Assembly (NCBI GenBank): GCA_903875135.1
Contig: CAIQUZ010000094.1
Coordinates: 1-64,000, forward strand
DNA length: 64,000 nucleotides
Direction of reading: 5' to 3'
Source: an uncultured beta proteobacterium
GTDB taxonomy: Bacteria > Pseudomonadota > Gammaproteobacteria > Burkholderiales > Burkholderiaceae
The translations under genes and the position numbers were made by a program. Below are positions 40,955 to 49,216 of the stretch, piece by piece. The notes below the pieces were generated by a model. It did no database searches. It was not told the origin of the DNA and saw only the letters and a program-made list of their open reading frames with translations. Positions within the stretch are counted from its first letter, which is position 1; each line of letters starts with the position of its first letter.

Positions 40955-40992
40955 CAATAAAAAAGCCCAAATGAATTTGGGCTTTTTTATTG
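40955..40992. terminator. Bidirectional intrinsic terminator between rodA and HU
   Basis: A perfect 18-bp inverted repeat (40955-40972 and 40975-40992) with only two central bases. The GC core GCCCAAAT/ATTTGGGC is flanked by A6 on one side and T6 on the other, so it ends transcripts from both strands: the rod operon on plus and the HU gene on minus. Confidence 0.93.
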
Positions 40993-41001
40993 TTTAACAA
41001 A

Positions 41002-41286
41002 TTACTTCTTACGCTTGTTAACGCTATCTTTAAAGGCTTTACCAGCAGAAAACTTAACTGTTTTTGAAGCAGCAATTTTGATTGCTTCGCCAGTCTTTGG
41101 ATTACGGCCAACACGAGCGGCACGCTTTCCTGAACTGAATGTTCCAAAACCGATTAACTGTACGTTATCTCCTTTTGTAACTGACTTTTTAATGGAATCT
41201 AAAGCCGCATTTAATGCGTGCTCAGCTTTGGCTTTTGATAATTCTGATTCGTCAGCGATTGCTGCGACGAGTTCTGCTTTGTTCAA
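41002..41286 (-). CDS. hupB: DNA-binding protein HU
   Basis: Small nucleoid protein, 94 residues, that bends and compacts [46 protein letters not shown] (the DNA-contacting arm) and the C-terminal [12 protein letters not shown] are diagnostic; IHF-type signatures are absent. The start is TTG at 41286 with AAGGAG 6 bases before it; no in-frame ATG exists nearby. A lone gene ending at the shared terminator. Confidence 0.95.
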   Translation of the reverse strand: MNKAELVAAIADESELSKAKAEHALNAALDSIKKSVTKGDNVQLIGFGTFSSGKRAARVGRNPKTGEAIKIAASKTVKFSAGKAFKDSVNKRKK

Positions 41287-41481
41287 ATTATGCTCCTTGA
41301 TATTAAATGACGAAAACTACTTACTGATTAGATTAGCGTATCTTAAACGCTTCTCCATTTTAACCATGTTTTAATTGGTTGTGGAAGGTTTTATTTAAGG
41401 ATTACCCTTATTTTGATTACCTTAGCGAAGGTTTTGGTGCTTTGCGTCACTACTAAAAGGCTATAAATGAATAGAGTTATA

Positions 41482-41505
41482 GAAAAAGGCCACCTCAGTG
41501 GCCTT
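41482..41505 (-). terminator. Intrinsic terminator downstream of the membrane-anchored unknown gene
   Basis: On the minus strand AAGGCCAC (41505-41498), loop TGAG and GTGGCCTT (41493-41486) form an 8-bp stem followed by TTTTC. It sits 18 bases after the stop of the gene at 41523-41948. Confidence 0.75.
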
Positions 41506-41522
41506 GCTTTAATCGGTTTTTC

Positions 41523-41948
41523 CTAATTCTGATTAGGTACCTTTTGCAACAGCTCGTTAGGTAAGTCGGGCAATGCTTTTATGCTCTTTATATAATATTC
41601 GGTTTCTGCAAAACAGTTAGTTGGGACACCCACATGCTGATCATATTCAATTTCTACACGCTTGCCGATATTAGAAGCAATTTGTTTGGCTAATTCCCCA
41701 TCTCGCACTGAGAATGCGAATTTTTCTTGGTTACCCATCATGCTTCCAGTAACAATTTCACCCTCCCAAGTTTTGCAAACCCAGCCGCGATTTGAAAACT
41801 TCTGTAAAAATCCAGCTCGGCTTCCAGTGGAATAACTATAACTTAGAGTAATCCACGTGTATAAAACAAATACACCGATTGCAATGATCAGGAATAAGAA
41901 AAGATAGCCTTTAAAGCTTCTGCGTTTCACACTAATATCAGATGTCAT
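41523..41948 (-). CDS. Membrane-anchored hypothetical protein
   Basis: A 141-residue protein I do not recognise with confidence. A basic N-terminus (SVKRRSFKG) precedes one transmembrane helix (YLFLFLIIAIGVFVLYTWI), then a soluble domain with two cysteines (GWVCKTWEG and PTNCFAE) that could form a disulfide in the periplasm. The ATG at 41948 is chosen because GGAG lies 6 bases upstream; an in-frame ATG at 41960 has no site. It diverges from dsbB, whose product makes disulfides, about 90 bases away. Function unknown. Confidence 0.7.
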   Translation of the reverse strand: MTSDISVKRRSFKGYLFLFLIIAIGVFVLYTWITLSYSYSTGSRAGFLQKFSNRGWVCKTWEGEIVTGSMMGNQEKFAFSVRDGELAKQIASNIGKRVEIEYDQHVGVPTNCFAETEYYIKSIKALPDLPNELLQKVPNQN

Positions 41949-42037
41949 GTTTTTCTCCATTAATGTTATTAACTATAACAAGTTTATTTGAAAAAATATT
42001 TTTGAATAACAAAAAATATTTCCTTTATGATTTAGTA

Positions 42038-42535
42038 ATGCCCAAGATTACCTACTTCGTCATTAGCCTGATTTGCATCTTTTTACTTTGCTTTGCTTTG
42101 TTTTTACAACACGTTGGTTGGCTTGGCGTACATTACCCGCCTTGCCCACTGTGTATTTTTCAAAGAATTAGTTTTCTAGGTATCGCTCTTTGCTGTTTGG
42201 GAGCTTATTTGATCAACCCGGTACGTAAAACGTTTCATCTCCTTGCAATTGCTTTTGCTGGTGCAGGACTAGCCGTTGCCTTAAGGCATGCTTGGGTTAT
42301 TGCACATCCTGAGGTAAGTTGTGGAATTGACCCTTTGGAAGTTTTTATCAATCAGTTCTCCGTTGTCCAAGCAATGCCCTTCTTTTTTAAAGCTGATGGC
42401 TTTTGTAACGTGCCGCTACCACCAGTTTTCTTCCTCTCAGTTCCTAGTTGGTCGCTTTTATTTTTTTGTGTACTATTTCAGCACTTAGTATCAACCGGTT
42501 GGACTTTATTTAAATCCTCAGAAAGTTCTCGATGA
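42038..42535 (+). CDS. dsbB: Disulfide bond formation protein DsbB
   Basis: Inner-membrane protein that re-oxidises DsbA and passes electrons to quinone. Four helices; the first catalytic pair is C36-P-L-C39 in PPCPLCIFQR, and the second is C95 (VSCGIDP) with C123 (GFCNVPL). The ATG at 42038 gives 165 residues beginning MPKITY; the frame runs open further upstream but that would add a non-conserved N-terminus. Overlaps the next gene by four bases. Confidence 0.9.
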   Translation: MPKITYFVISLICIFLLCFALFLQHVGWLGVHYPPCPLCIFQRISFLGIALCCLGAYLINPVRKTFHLLAIAFAGAGLAVALRHAWVIAHPEVSCGIDPLEVFINQFSVVQAMPFFFKADGFCNVPLPPVFFLSVPSWSLLFFCVLFQHLVSTGWTLFKSSESSR

Positions 42536-43113
42536 ACCTTGACTCACTTTTGATGAGCACCGGGGTTGTTACATTAGCGGAAATGGGTGATAAAACACAG
42601 TTGCTCGCTTTTTTACTCGCCGCAAAGTTTAAAAAACCAGTACCTATTATTCTAGGTATTTTTTTTGCAACCATTATTAATCATGGTCTTGCTGGTTTTT
42701 TGGGCGCCTGGATTACCGCTTTGCTGAGTCCAGAAGTTCTTCGCTGGGTTTTGGGAATCTCTTTTATTGCGATGGCTATTTGGACATTGATTCCAGATAA
42801 ATTAGACGAGGACGATCAGCAGCTCAGCATCAAGTCAGGTGTGTTTTTTACAACTCTCATTGCTTTTTTTCTGGCAGAAATTGGTGATAAGACACAAATT
42901 GCTACTGTCGCTTTAGCGGCACATTATGCATCCCCAATAACGGTCGTCATTGGCACCACCATTGGGATGATGTTGGCTGATGTACCTGCTGTTTTTTTAG
43001 GTAACGCCTTTGCTAAAAAATTGCCGTTAAAAATCATTCATGCTATAGCGGCTGGTATTTTTGCCCTAATGGGAGTTTTTATTTTATTAAAAGCTGATCA
43101 GTGGTTTAGTTAA
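42532..43113 (+). CDS. GDT1/TMEM165 (UPF0016) family cation exporter
   Basis: A 193-residue six-helix membrane protein with two copies of the family motif ExGDKT: LAEMGDKTQLLAF in the first half and LAEIGDKTQIATV in the second. Bacterial members such as MneA export manganese; eukaryotic ones move Mn or Ca. It overlaps the dsbB stop (ATGA). No yybP-ykoY manganese riboswitch precedes it, so regulation must be by other means or absent. Overlaps the DUF2721 gene by four bases at the 3' end. Confidence 0.9.
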   Translation: MNLDSLLMSTGVVTLAEMGDKTQLLAFLLAAKFKKPVPIILGIFFATIINHGLAGFLGAWITALLSPEVLRWVLGISFIAMAIWTLIPDKLDEDDQQLSIKSGVFFTTLIAFFLAEIGDKTQIATVALAAHYASPITVVIGTTIGMMLADVPAVFLGNAFAKKLPLKIIHAIAAGIFALMGVFILLKADQWFS

Positions 43114-43586
43114 AACTGCATAGATTTTTTTGAGTGTGGCTTCATTCTGACAGAATAAGAAGCGATAAATACTTCCCATAAAAGACAAATTAATGCCAAT
43201 ATAAAACAGATGATTCCTCCAATAAACGTATATAACACGTAATCAGAAAGGCTCATCTTTCCCATAATGGTTTCTGCGAAAAAGAGCTCTAAAATAGTTA
43301 ATCCGATTTGTATTGCACACAAAACCAAAAGTCCCATAGAAACATTCACTAAATTTGCGCGTTGCGACAAATTAATCAGTTCTTCATCATGCAATTTTTT
43401 TAAGAAAGCTTGTTGATCTAGATTTTTTTCAGCAAGAATATCATCTTGTAAGGATCTAGAGCGGTCGATCACCCGAGCAATTCTTTGCGTAAGCGCACCA
43501 ATCATTCCAGCTACGGCGGTAAGTAAGAAAACCGGCGCTACCGAGAGTTGAATACTTTCACTTAAAAAATTGGGGTTTAATGCCAT
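43110..43586 (-). CDS. DUF2721 family membrane protein
   Basis: A 158-residue protein with three hydrophobic helices (VAPVFLLTAVAGMIGAL, MGLLVLCAIQIGLTILELFF, YVLYTFIGGIICFILALICLLW). The segment GALTQRIARVIDRSRSLQDD is the DUF2721 signature. Function of this family is unknown. It is a single minus-strand gene converging on the GDT1-type gene. Confidence 0.8.
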   Translation of the reverse strand: MALNPNFLSESIQLSVAPVFLLTAVAGMIGALTQRIARVIDRSRSLQDDILAEKNLDQQAFLKKLHDEELINLSQRANLVNVSMGLLVLCAIQIGLTILELFFAETIMGKMSLSDYVLYTFIGGIICFILALICLLWEVFIASYSVRMKPHSKKSMQF

Positions 43587-43636
43587 CGTTCAATCCCTAT
43601 CCATGTATTAATTCATCATACTCTGATTTAATAGGC

Positions 43637-43672
43637 AAAAAAAATCCTCCCAATATCTCCATGGGGAGGATT
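43637..43672 (-). terminator. Intrinsic terminator downstream of the DUF3597 gene
   Basis: On the minus strand AATCCTCCC (43672-43664) pairs with GGGAGGATT (43651-43643) around a 12-base loop, followed by six more T residues. It lies 15 bases after the DUF3597 stop codon. Confidence 0.85.
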
Positions 43673-43686
43673 AAAAATTGAACTGA

Positions 43687-44055
43687 TTAATGCATTAAAT
43701 TTGCAGAAACTTTTCCACCGCTTTCTGCTAACTTTGTCATGACCTGTTTGATTAACCAAACATTCATTGTGGCGGTATCGTTTGTATCTCCGGTATAACC
43801 AAGTTCTTTTGCTAAGCTCACACGTTCTGTTAGGCTTGAATCCATGCCTAATAGTTTCATTAAATCAACAATTGACGTTTTCCAATTACTTGGCTGACCA
43901 GATTTAGCGGCTAATCCAGTAAGAATCGCTTCAACATCAACTGATGAAATCGCTGCAACAGCCTCTGGTATAGAAGTTGTTGCCTGCCCACCTTGACTTG
44001 AGCTAGTTTCGCTTTTGCCAAAAATACTATCTTTAATTCTTCCAAATAAACTCAT
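43687..44055 (-). CDS. DUF3597 domain-containing protein
   Basis: A 122-residue soluble protein. It starts MSLFGRIKDSIFG, has a Ser/Gln/Thr-rich linker, and then the conserved block VDVEAILTGLAAKSGQPSNWKT and IVDLMKLLGMDSSLTERVSLAKELGY that defines DUF3597. The fold is a small helical bundle related to LysM-adjacent domains in some proteins; the role is unknown. It has its own terminator and a 158-base upstream gap, so it is probably a single-gene transcript. Confidence 0.8.
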   Translation of the reverse strand: MSLFGRIKDSIFGKSETSSSQGGQATTSIPEAVAAISSVDVEAILTGLAAKSGQPSNWKTSIVDLMKLLGMDSSLTERVSLAKELGYTGDTNDTATMNVWLIKQVMTKLAESGGKVSANLMH

Positions 44056-44213
44056 TTTGATTTCTCCATAGAATTGTTAAATGAAAGTAAAGTTTATAAA
44101 AGTTTTATTGCAGATTTAATGCACTATGATGATTTTTTCAACGTATTAAAAATAATCATTAATTAATTTGTCATATTGGTTATTTATGCTTTGATTGTTT
44201 TTACAAGGCGCCC

Positions 44214-45053
44214 ATGTTTAAAAAAATTACTTTTTTATTGCTATTCTTTTTGCCGCGTTTGGCTTTTTCTTTTGAGCCTTTTCTGACGGATGACTCAGGA
44301 ACTGTTGCAAAAGGTAAAAATATGATTGAAATGTATTATTTCGGTATTCTTGAAAAAGCAGATCCGAATGGCCCAATTGACGTTAATCTTCCCGGTGAAG
44401 AATTTGTGGGCTCAGATCGAGCTACCGTTGCTCCTCTGACCTATACGAGAGGCATCTCGGAAAACTTAGAAGCAGGAGTAGGGCTGAGCTACTACGGACT
44501 TCCCACAGGCAATTACTCACCTTTCGCCAACTATGTATTAAGTGCTAAATATCGCTTTTATGGAAACCCCGAAGAGGGTCTTAGTTTTGCTGTTAAACCA
44601 AGTTTTACCATTGGTCACTCGTCAGCACAACAAGAGGCGGGTCTCGGTATGGCCCTTCCTGGTTATGGAATTAATGCTATAGGCACCTACGCGCATCAAG
44701 ATTTTGCCGTTTTTTTTAATATCGCTTATCAACATCAACCGTACAATACCAACTATACCGTGGCCGGGGGCTCTGAGGCTCTTCGAATAGACATTTATCA
44801 GGTATCTATTGCCCCTCTTTGGAAAATATCCTCTAAGTTTCATATAGGCGTCGATTTAGGAGTTGTTACCAATATCGTTTTAGCAGATCAAAACAGTTAT
44901 AACTACTTCATCATGCCAGCACTTATTTATACCCCCATAGAAGCTCTAGATATTGGCATATCGTATTTAAGAGTAAGCGCTACGTATGGCGATGAGCTTC
45001 GTGATGGTCCTTTTACCTCCATCTTTAAAGCTGGCGTCACATATCGCTTTTAA
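44214..45053 (+). CDS. Outer-membrane beta-barrel protein of unknown role
   Basis: A 279-residue protein with a signal peptide (ITFLLLFFLPRLAFS) and alternating aromatic-rich strands ending in TYRF, a typical barrel terminus for the Bam machinery. Segments such as PFLTDDSGTVAKGKNMIEMYYF and LTYTRGISENLEAGVGLSYYG resemble the phenol-degradation MetA/transporter-like barrel families, but no substrate can be proposed. It stands alone on the plus strand and ends one base before the converging HEXXH gene. Confidence 0.7.
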   Translation: MFKKITFLLLFFLPRLAFSFEPFLTDDSGTVAKGKNMIEMYYFGILEKADPNGPIDVNLPGEEFVGSDRATVAPLTYTRGISENLEAGVGLSYYGLPTGNYSPFANYVLSAKYRFYGNPEEGLSFAVKPSFTIGHSSAQQEAGLGMALPGYGINAIGTYAHQDFAVFFNIAYQHQPYNTNYTVAGGSEALRIDIYQVSIAPLWKISSKFHIGVDLGVVTNIVLADQNSYNYFIMPALIYTPIEALDIGISYLRVSATYGDELRDGPFTSIFKAGVTYRF

Positions 45054-45398
45054 TTAAGGGTGGTAATTTCCCTGAAAACAATGCCTCATCTCATGTCCTA
45101 AAGTGTGCATATTTAGTTTCATTGCCGTAATGATCAAGCATTGAGGACCCCTTGGCCCTTTTTCCCAAAACGAGCATGCCGTTACAGAATAACCAAACCC
45201 ACCTAATTTGCGCTTCAAGCTTTCTTTCTCACATTCTTTTTGTATATCTGAAACGGGTCTCCAAATAACATTTGTTTGCTTTTCCATATTGTCTTTAGCA
45301 GAAAACATACTGTAGGGGTTATCTTTAAAAACCTCTTTAGAGTATGCTGTCTGGACGAATAATCCCATTAATAAAATCGTTAAAAATTTTGCCATCAT
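45054..45398 (-). CDS. Exported mini-protein with HEXXH motif
   Basis: A 114-residue protein with a short signal peptide (FLTILLMGLFVQTAYS). Mature sequence carries C56, C75, C87 and C107, and near the C-terminus H102-E103-M-R-H106 in LGHEMRHCFQG, with H113 seven residues on. HEXXH plus a third ligand is the zincin metalloprotease pattern, but the protein is far smaller than known zincins and has little room for a substrate cleft. Function is not known. Convergent with the barrel gene, with no bases between. Confidence 0.65.
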   Translation of the reverse strand: MMAKFLTILLMGLFVQTAYSKEVFKDNPYSMFSAKDNMEKQTNVIWRPVSDIQKECEKESLKRKLGGFGYSVTACSFWEKGPRGPQCLIITAMKLNMHTLGHEMRHCFQGNYHP

Positions 45399-45550
45399 GT
45401 TGTCTATTTGAGTGAGTAATAGAAGTATTTAACGATATAAATGCTTCAATCGTATAAATAATCCACTATTACTCTGTAAAGGTCGATAGGTCTATAATCT
45501 CTCTTTTAAGTTTGCTAGTAAATTTTGCCATTGAATTTCTAGCATGTTGA

Positions 45551-47188
45551 ATGAATATGACCAACGCACCCCCAACCCAAACCATTGCAAAAGAAGTTTC
45601 TCGAAGAAGAAGTTTCGCTATTATTTCGCATCCGGATGCTGGGAAAACGACATTAACCGAAAAGTTATTGCTCTATGCGGGAGCGATTCAAATTGCGGGT
45701 AGCGTCAAAGCAAGAAAAGCCTCAAGACATGCTACATCCGATTGGATGGAAATTGAAAAGCAGCGCGGTATTTCCGTGGCTAGTTCTGTGATGCAAATGG
45801 AGTATCGAGACTGCATTATTAATCTTCTTGATACACCCGGTCACCAAGACTTTTCTGAAGATACCTATCGCGTTCTCACTGCGGTTGATTCTGCACTAAT
45901 GGTGATTGACGCGGCAAATGGTGTTGAAGCTCAAACGCGCCGCTTAATCGAAGTGTGCCGAGCAAGAAATACGCCCCTGATTACCTTTATTAATAAGTTA
46001 GATCGAGAAGTAAAACGTCCTCTTGATCTCATGGATGAAATTGAAGAGGCTTTAGGAATGTCAGTTGTGCCAATGACATGGCCCGTCGGAATGGGTAAAT
46101 CATTTGCAGGCGTAATTGATATCAGTCAAAAAGCGATGCGGATGTTTAAAGCCGGCTCGGATCGCGTTGATATCCACCAAGATCATCGAATTGATGTTCA
46201 TGATCCCCAACTTACTGCACAATTAGGAGATGCCTTGTCTACCGCTCTCTCAGAGGTTGAGCTCGTCGAGGGCGCAATGCCTAGTTTTAATTTAGAAGCT
46301 TTTTTAGCAGGGAAACAATCGCCGGTGTTTTTTGGGTCAGCCATTAATAATTTTGGCGTTCAAGAAATACTCAATACATTGGTTGAACTCGCCCCAGCAC
46401 CAAAATCTCGGCCGACCTTACAGCGCGAAGTTCTACCCTCTGAACAAAACTTTTCAGGTGTTGTTTTTAAAATACAAGCCAATATGGACCCTGCTCATCG
46501 TGATCGCGTCGCTTTCTTACGAATTTGTTCTGGCTATTTCGAAAGAGGGATGCGCTTAAAAATCTCTCGTAATGGTAAAGAGATTCGGACCAACAATGCC
46601 CTCTCCTTTTTATCTCAACGTAGGGATATTCTTGATGAGGCATTCCCTGGCGATATTATCGGTATACCTAACCATGGCTTACTTCAACTCGGTGACACGC
46701 TGACTGAGGGTGAAAAATTGCAATTTACTGGTCTACCTTTCTTCGCTCCAGAGATTTTTAAACTCGTCGAAACCGCAGATCCTCTTCGAACAAAGCAACT
46801 AAGGGAAGGGTTAATGCAACTCGGAGAAGAGGGTGCTATCCAAGTTTTTAAACCCCTCGTTGGAACTCAAATGTTATTGGGCGCCTTTGGACAACTTCAA
46901 TTTGAAGTTGTCGCTCATCGCCTGAAAAGCGAATATAACGCTGAAGTCCGTTTATTACCGGCAAGGTATACCCTCTCTAGATGGGTCAGCTCTAAAGACC
47001 CCGTGAAACTGAAAAAATTTATTCAAGAAAACTCTCACCGGATGAGTGATGATGTAGTGGGTGCTCCTGTATTTTTGGCAGCACACCGATCAGAGTTAGA
47101 AGTTGCTCAGCAGATGTGGAAAGATATCGAGTTTCATGCGCTACGAGAACATGCTGGCTTAGTGTTTCAAAAAGATCTCATTAACTGA
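45551..47188 (+). CDS. prfC: Peptide chain release factor 3
   Basis: GTPase that recycles RF1/RF2 after termination. G motifs: SHPDAGKTTLTEK (G1), the switch I threonine region with RGISVASSVMQ, DTPGHQDFSED (G3) and NKLDRE (G4). The C-terminal domains follow with VFKIQANMDPAHRDR and LGAFGQLQFEVV. The 545 residues are close to the usual 529; N-terminal difference is small and ATG 45557 is an alternative start. A TATAAT at 45493-45498 may be its -10 but lacks a good -35. Confidence 0.96.
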   Translation: MNMTNAPPTQTIAKEVSRRRSFAIISHPDAGKTTLTEKLLLYAGAIQIAGSVKARKASRHATSDWMEIEKQRGISVASSVMQMEYRDCIINLLDTPGHQDFSEDTYRVLTAVDSALMVIDAANGVEAQTRRLIEVCRARNTPLITFINKLDREVKRPLDLMDEIEEALGMSVVPMTWPVGMGKSFAGVIDISQKAMRMFKAGSDRVDIHQDHRIDVHDPQLTAQLGDALSTALSEVELVEGAMPSFNLEAFLAGKQSPVFFGSAINNFGVQEILNTLVELAPAPKSRPTLQREVLPSEQNFSGVVFKIQANMDPAHRDRVAFLRICSGYFERGMRLKISRNGKEIRTNNALSFLSQRRDILDEAFPGDIIGIPNHGLLQLGDTLTEGEKLQFTGLPFFAPEIFKLVETADPLRTKQLREGLMQLGEEGAIQVFKPLVGTQMLLGAFGQLQFEVVAHRLKSEYNAEVRLLPARYTLSRWVSSKDPVKLKKFIQENSHRMSDDVVGAPVFLAAHRSELEVAQQMWKDIEFHALREHAGLVFQKDLIN

Positions 47189-47190
47189 AC

Positions 47191-48177
47191 TTATTGTGGT
47201 TCAATTTTTGCTGTTTTAACCACGACGCTCCACTTTGATGACTCCGATTTAATTAATTCTGCAAAATCTTCTGGTGTTCCGCCCCCAACCTCATTGCCTT
47301 GTTCCAAAATAAAATCTTTCATTTTGGGGTCTTTTAAAATTTGATTGACTACTGTATTGAGCTTATCTATAACCGCCTTAGGAGTGCCTTTGGGAGCGAT
47401 TAAACCTTGCCAATTATTCACAACAATCTGCGGATATCCAAGCTCAGTAAAGGTGGGCACATCTTTTAATAAAGGAGATCTCGTTTTACTCGTTATGGCC
47501 AGTGGGCGAAGCTTCCCACTCTTGATGCTCGGCATGGCAGAGTACATCTGATCAAACATCATGTTCACATTATTACCCATCAAATCCGTCAAGCCTGCGG
47601 CTCCACTCTTATAAGGCACATGAATCATATCGATACCAGCGCTTTGCTTAAACAACTCGGCAGATAATTGATGACTTCCACCGATGCCTCCAGAGGCAAA
47701 TGTTAATTGCCCGGGTTTGGCTTTTGCATCTTTAATAACATCACCTACTGATTGATAATTTGTGGATGGGTTAACCACTAAAACCAAGGGGCCTCTCTCA
47801 ATCAATATAATTGGTAACAAATCATTTTGAGGGTCATAGCGCAAGGTTTTAAAGAGCGTTTTATTGATAGCTAAGGGTGCGAAATTTCCCATCCCAATGG
47901 TGTATCCGTCTGGCGGCGCTTTAGCAATAAACTCGGTACCAATATTTCCGCCAGCTCCTGCCTTATTTTCTACAATAACTGGCGTTTTTAATAATTGGCT
48001 GAGTTGTTGTCCAATTTGCCGACTTCTTGAATCTGCACCGCCTCCAGCGGCATATGGCACGATGAAACTGATTGGCTTATTTGGATAGTCCACTTGAGAA
48101 ACGGCAGGCTTACTGAAAATAATCAATAACAAAAATAGTAGACTTTCAATTCGACTGACACTTAAATGGCATTTCAT
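47191..48177 (-). CDS. Tripartite tricarboxylate transporter substrate-binding protein (Bug family), copy 1
   Basis: A 328-residue periplasmic solute receptor. Signal peptide (SLLFLLLIIFSKPAVS), then YPNKPISFIVPYAAGGGADSRSR, the family ligand loop PVIVENKAGAGGNIG and PPDGYTIGMG. Bug proteins bind carboxylates or aromatic acids and work with TctA/TctB membrane parts; none is in this window. Converges on prfC with a two-base gap and diverges from Bug copy 2. Confidence 0.92.
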   Translation of the reverse strand: MKCHLSVSRIESLLFLLLIIFSKPAVSQVDYPNKPISFIVPYAAGGGADSRSRQIGQQLSQLLKTPVIVENKAGAGGNIGTEFIAKAPPDGYTIGMGNFAPLAINKTLFKTLRYDPQNDLLPIILIERGPLVLVVNPSTNYQSVGDVIKDAKAKPGQLTFASGGIGGSHQLSAELFKQSAGIDMIHVPYKSGAAGLTDLMGNNVNMMFDQMYSAMPSIKSGKLRPLAITSKTRSPLLKDVPTFTELGYPQIVVNNWQGLIAPKGTPKAVIDKLNTVVNQILKDPKMKDFILEQGNEVGGGTPEDFAELIKSESSKWSVVVKTAKIEPQ

Positions 48178-48236
48178 ATATTTACTCCTGTTAATATGAT
48201 TATTATCTTAGTTTATTTTGCTCAATAAAGGTCTTT

Positions 48237-49208
48237 ATGCGCTTAATTAAAAAATTGTTATCTTGTTTGGCGATCAGCATATTTTTTTGTGCGATACCTA
48301 CTTTGGCAGCGGATTACCCGAATAAACCTGTTACTATTTTGGCACCTGTAGCGCCTGGTGGTGGACTTGATTTAATTGCGCGGACCGTTGCAGATCGGCT
48401 AACAAAGTCTCTGGGTCAAAGCTTTATCGTCGACAACCAAAGTGGCGGTGGTGGAGCAATTGCAGCACAAAAGGCAGCCCGTGCGACTCCTGATGGCTAC
48501 ACTCTGATGATTGCCTATGTGGGCACACATGGCACCAATCCAGCAGTTAGAAAGCTTCCTTATGATGCTGTCAAAGACTTTAGTCCAATTGCCATGGTTG
48601 GTGGAACGCCAAATGTCCTGTGTATTTATGCTGGCATCCCCGTCAATAACCTAAAGGAATTTGTTACATACGCTAAAGAACACGCGTCAAAAATGAATTT
48701 TGGTTCTGCAGGTCAAGGTACCTTAACGCATTTAGCTATGGAGCAATTAAAAATGCAGGCTGGCTTTGAGAGCACTCATGTTCCCTATCGTGGTATCGGG
48801 CCAGCATTTACCGACATTATTGGTGGTCAAACTTTGTCAATGATGCCGGGACTTGCAGCTGCCCTGCCGCATATTAAAACTGGGAAGATTCGTCCTATTG
48901 CGATCACTGGTATAAAAAGACATCCTTTGTTGCCCGACGTACCTACATTTAAAGAGTTGGGCTTTGACGGTTTTGAAGGCGTGCAATGGTACGGGGTTGC
49001 AGGCCCAGCCAACCTTCCTAGCTCGATTATCAATTTATTAAATTCTGAAATTAATAAGGCAATCCAAAGTCCTGAATTAAAAGAACGTTTATCATCAGAA
49101 GCTATTCAACCGATGCCGATGAGCCCAGAGCAATTTGGACAATACATTAAAGATGATATTGTCCGTTGGAGCAAAATCGCTAAGGACCGTAACATTCAAC
49201 TCGACTAA
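48237..49208 (+). CDS. Tripartite tricarboxylate transporter substrate-binding protein (Bug family), copy 2
   Basis: A 323-residue receptor with signal peptide (LSCLAISIFFCAIPTLA), YPNKPVTILAPVAPGGGLDLI, FIVDNQSGGGGAIAAQKA and the carboxylate-binding THVPYRGIGPAFTDIIGGQ. It is followed after 8 bases by an MmgE/PrpD gene, so the bound solute is probably a substrate of that pathway, or of the catabolic genes that follow on the other strand. Confidence 0.92.
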   Translation: MRLIKKLLSCLAISIFFCAIPTLAADYPNKPVTILAPVAPGGGLDLIARTVADRLTKSLGQSFIVDNQSGGGGAIAAQKAARATPDGYTLMIAYVGTHGTNPAVRKLPYDAVKDFSPIAMVGGTPNVLCIYAGIPVNNLKEFVTYAKEHASKMNFGSAGQGTLTHLAMEQLKMQAGFESTHVPYRGIGPAFTDIIGGQTLSMMPGLAAALPHIKTGKIRPIAITGIKRHPLLPDVPTFKELGFDGFEGVQWYGVAGPANLPSSIINLLNSEINKAIQSPELKERLSSEAIQPMPMSPEQFGQYIKDDIVRWSKIAKDRNIQLD

Positions 49209-49216
49209 ATTTAACT

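Noticed and set aside
41419..41432. Hairpin ACCTT/AAGGT with a short T tract between HU and the membrane-anchored gene
   Set aside because: Only 5 bp, with no gene on the plus strand ending there.
41287..41481. Gap of about 200 bases scanned for a tRNA or small RNA
   Set aside because: No cloverleaf, no T-loop GTTCRANNC and no promoter-terminator pair enclosing a compact RNA.
45493..45498. TATAAT before prfC
   Set aside because: No acceptable -35 at 16-18 bases; mentioned only with prfC.
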